DNA of 64,000 nucleotides from Acidisarcina polymorpha. Its GTDB lineage: Bacteria; Acidobacteriota; Terriglobia; Terriglobales; Acidobacteriaceae. Shown one piece after another: positions 62,503 to 64,000 of the stretch (positions are counted from its first letter, which is position 1; the number at the start of each line of letters is the position of its first letter). Position numbers and translations under genes: made by a program. The notes under the pieces are model-generated. The model worked only from the letters and a program-made list of their open reading frames with translations. It was not told the DNA's origin and did not search any database. The stretch spans positions 248,001 to 312,000 of the forward strand of contig NZ_CP030840.1 in the NCBI RefSeq assembly GCF_003330725.1. The letters run 5' to 3'.

Positions 62503-64000
62503 GCGCCGGGAGACCGGAAAGGAGTATCGGGTGAGAGTCCCGCGCAGTGAAGGAATAGCAAACCACACTGGCCCCGAGTCATGCGTACTGCATCGCGAGG
62601 TGCAGGATGAAGCGTTGACAGGGGAGTCTGTAGGCCAGCCATTGAGCCGCGAAAGCGATAAATCAGTTCAGGGAGCCGACGCCGTTAGCGTGGTGGAAGG
62701 CAACATCGACGGGCGCGATAGTGCGAGTGCCTGCTCGGCCCTGCGTGGTCTTAGAACCTGGCATGCAGAGACGCTCTTTATCCGGGAACCGGGAGATCTC
62801 CGGCCTGATCGCTCTGGATGTGCCGGAGCGGTCCGCATCGGGAAGACGAGGAGGCGAAGCCGATGACGCACGGGCCGGAGAAGTCAGACCTTTCCATAGT
62901 AGCGATGAAGCTGGCGAACAAATCCGGGCAACCGGGGGCGGAGACAGTGGAGCGAAGGGAAAGGGCCGAGGGAAACACGGGAGAGCCGCACATGCGCCGG
63001 ACACAGAGCCGGGAGAGCGTGTCCCAGGGGCTTGATCGTGTACGAGAAGCAGCGCAGCAAAGAAAGAAGGAACGGTTCACCGCTTTGCTCCACTATGTGA
63101 CGGTTGATCGACTGAAGGACGCCTATTCCAGCCTCAAGCGGGAAGCGGCTCCGGGAGTGGATGGCGCCACATGGCAGAGCTACAAGCATGACCTTGAAGT
63201 CAATCTTGCGAGATTGCACGACCAAGTGCATCGAGGCACGTACCGGGCGCTCCCTTCGCGGCGGCGATATATTCCGAAACTCGATGGCCGGCAGCGTCCA
63301 TTGGGCATCGCCGCTCTGGAAGACAAGATCGTTCAACGTGCGGTGGTGCAGGTGCTCAACGCAATCTACGAAGAGGACTTCGTGGGCTTTTCGTATGGGT
63401 TCCGACCGGGACGCAGACAGCACGATGCGCTGGACGCGTTGGCAGTCGGTATCACCATGACGAAGGTGAACTGGATTGTGGACGCCGATATAGCCGGGTT
63501 CTTCGACGCGGTCAGCCATGAGTGGCTGATCCGCTTCGTCGAGCATCGTGTCGGCGACAGTCGCATCCTCCGTTTGATTCGCAAGTGGTTGAAGGCTGGT
63601 GTCATGGAAGATGGAAATCTCGTGCCGACCGAGGCGGGCACTCCGCAGGGAACTGTTATCTCGCCGCTGCTGGCCAATATCTATCTTCATTATGCATTCG
63701 ACTTGTGGGCCGACCAGTGGCGCAAGAAACATGCCAAGGGCCAGGTCATCGTGGTGCGGTACGCTGACGACATCGTCATCGGCTTCCAGCACGAACGAGA
63801 AGCGAAGCGGTTCATGGCGGACATGCGACAGCGGCTGGGGAAGTTCGCGTTATCGCTGCATCCGGAGAAGACCAGATTGATCGAGTTCGGTCGCTTTGCG
63901 GCTAAAGATCGAGAAAGCCGCGGTCTAAGCAAGCCGGAAACGTTCAACTTTCTTGGGTTCACTCACATCTGCGGCCAGTCCCGTCGGGGCGCCTTCCAGC
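62503..64000 (+). mobile_element. Group II intron (5' part, runs off the window)
   Basis: The 5' end GTGCGCCGGGAG fits the GTGYG consensus. The following 360 bases hold the typical intron domain I-III ribozyme segments (for example AAAGGAGTATCGGGTGAGAG and CAGTGAAGGAATAGC), then the reverse-transcriptase ORF in domain IV. The 3' end, domain V and the exact insertion site on the right are outside the window. Confidence 0.85.
62863..64000 (+). CDS. ltrA: Group II intron reverse transcriptase/maturase (partial, 3' end missing)
   Basis: From ATG 62863 the frame is open to the edge (379 codons). RT motifs occur in order: RYIPKLDGRQRPLGIAALED (RT1/2), FVGFSYGFRPGRRQHDALDA (RT3), WIVDADIAGFFDAVSHEWL (RT4), GTPQGTVISPLLANIYLHY (RT5/6), the catalytic YADD at residue 300, and FNFLGFT at RT7. 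The maturase X, D and endonuclease domains would lie past 64,000. It splices the intron and copies it into new sites by target-primed reverse transcription. Confidence 0.95.
   Translation, partial: MTHGPEKSDLSIVAMKLANKSGQPGAETVERRERAEGNTGEPHMRRTQSRESVSQGLDRVREAAQQRKKERFTALLHYVTVDRLKDAYSSLKREAAPGVDGATWQSYKHDLEVNLARLHDQVHRGTYRALPSRRRYIPKLDGRQRPLGIAALEDKIVQRAVVQVLNAIYEEDFVGFSYGFRPGRRQHDALDALAVGITMTKVNWIVDADIAGFFDAVSHEWLIRFVEHRVGDSRILRLIRKWLKAGVMEDGNLVPTEAGTPQGTVISPLLANIYLHYAFDLWADQWRKKHAKGQVIVVRYADDIVIGFQHEREAKRFMADMRQRLGKFALSLHPEKTRLIEFGRFAAKDRESRGLSKPETFNFLGFTHICGQSRRGAFQ

Noticed and set aside
62884-63792. 302-codon minus-strand frame opposite the intron
   Set aside because: Antisense to the clear reverse-transcriptase frame with ordered RT motifs.

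Overview
The window looks like a chromosomal piece of a soil bacterium, most likely an Acidobacteriota (Terriglobia/Acidobacteriaceae-like). This is inferred from the moderately high G+C, the very large propeller-type hybrid sensor kinase, the clusters of NmrA-type NAD(P)-binding proteins, Tat-exported alpha/beta hydrolases and DHA2 drug pumps. No 16S gene is present, so the assignment is an inference.

Layout. 0-9.2 kb is conserved chromosome: a full-length Lhr helicase and a convergent two-gene RND efflux operon (lipoprotein adaptor plus AcrB-like pump). A tRNA-Glu(UUC) at 9.59 kb carries, just past its 3' end, a tyrosine integrase and a compact phage-like element (9.7-17.2 kb). This element has integrase, zinc-motif protein, excisionase-like HTH, replication initiator, DnaB helicase, a tiny peptide, a zinc/HTH TerS-like protein and TerL. 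It stops a few codons into the gene after TerL and has no portal, capsid or tail. It is either a sharply truncated prophage or a satellite-like element.

17.2-54.3 kb is a dense accessory region of detoxification, redox and regulatory genes. It holds a methyltransferase, several SDRs (one intact, two broken), regulators of the HxlR, TetR (two), AraC and CheY types, and three NmrA paralogues. It also holds four alpha/beta hydrolases, a complete EmrB-TolC-EmrA type tripartite pump operon (28.2-32.5 kb), an ECF sigma factor with a membrane partner, and a second DHA2 pump operon. A plus-strand set of six genes follows (39.8-46.1 kb): hydrolase, disulfide-oxidoreductase-like flavoprotein, DinB, a cNMP-binding/thioredoxin-reductase-like fusion, beta-carbonic anhydrase and NmrA. 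A propeller histidine kinase and a LuxR response regulator lie at 48.3-54.3 kb. Several pieces occur twice, once intact and once decayed (AraC, LuxR, the DENRI-containing Tat protein, DHA2 pump), so a regulatory/detoxification module seems to have been duplicated and rearranged.

54.3-64 kb is a degraded mobile-DNA zone. It holds remnants of a DUF4143 ATPase and a SRAP peptidase, an excisionase-like ORF broken by an amber codon, a second small phage replication/TerS-like cluster, three small minus-strand genes, a 52-residue ClpX-type zinc-finger protein, and a frameshifted repeat/membrane protein. It ends in the 5' half of a group II intron (from 62,503) whose reverse transcriptase runs off the right edge.

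The genes suggest a strain that senses chemical or redox stress through TetR, HxlR, AraC, two-component and ECF regulators. It would respond with efflux, quinone/NADPH-linked reductases and exported hydrolases, in a region being reshaped by phage and intron insertion.
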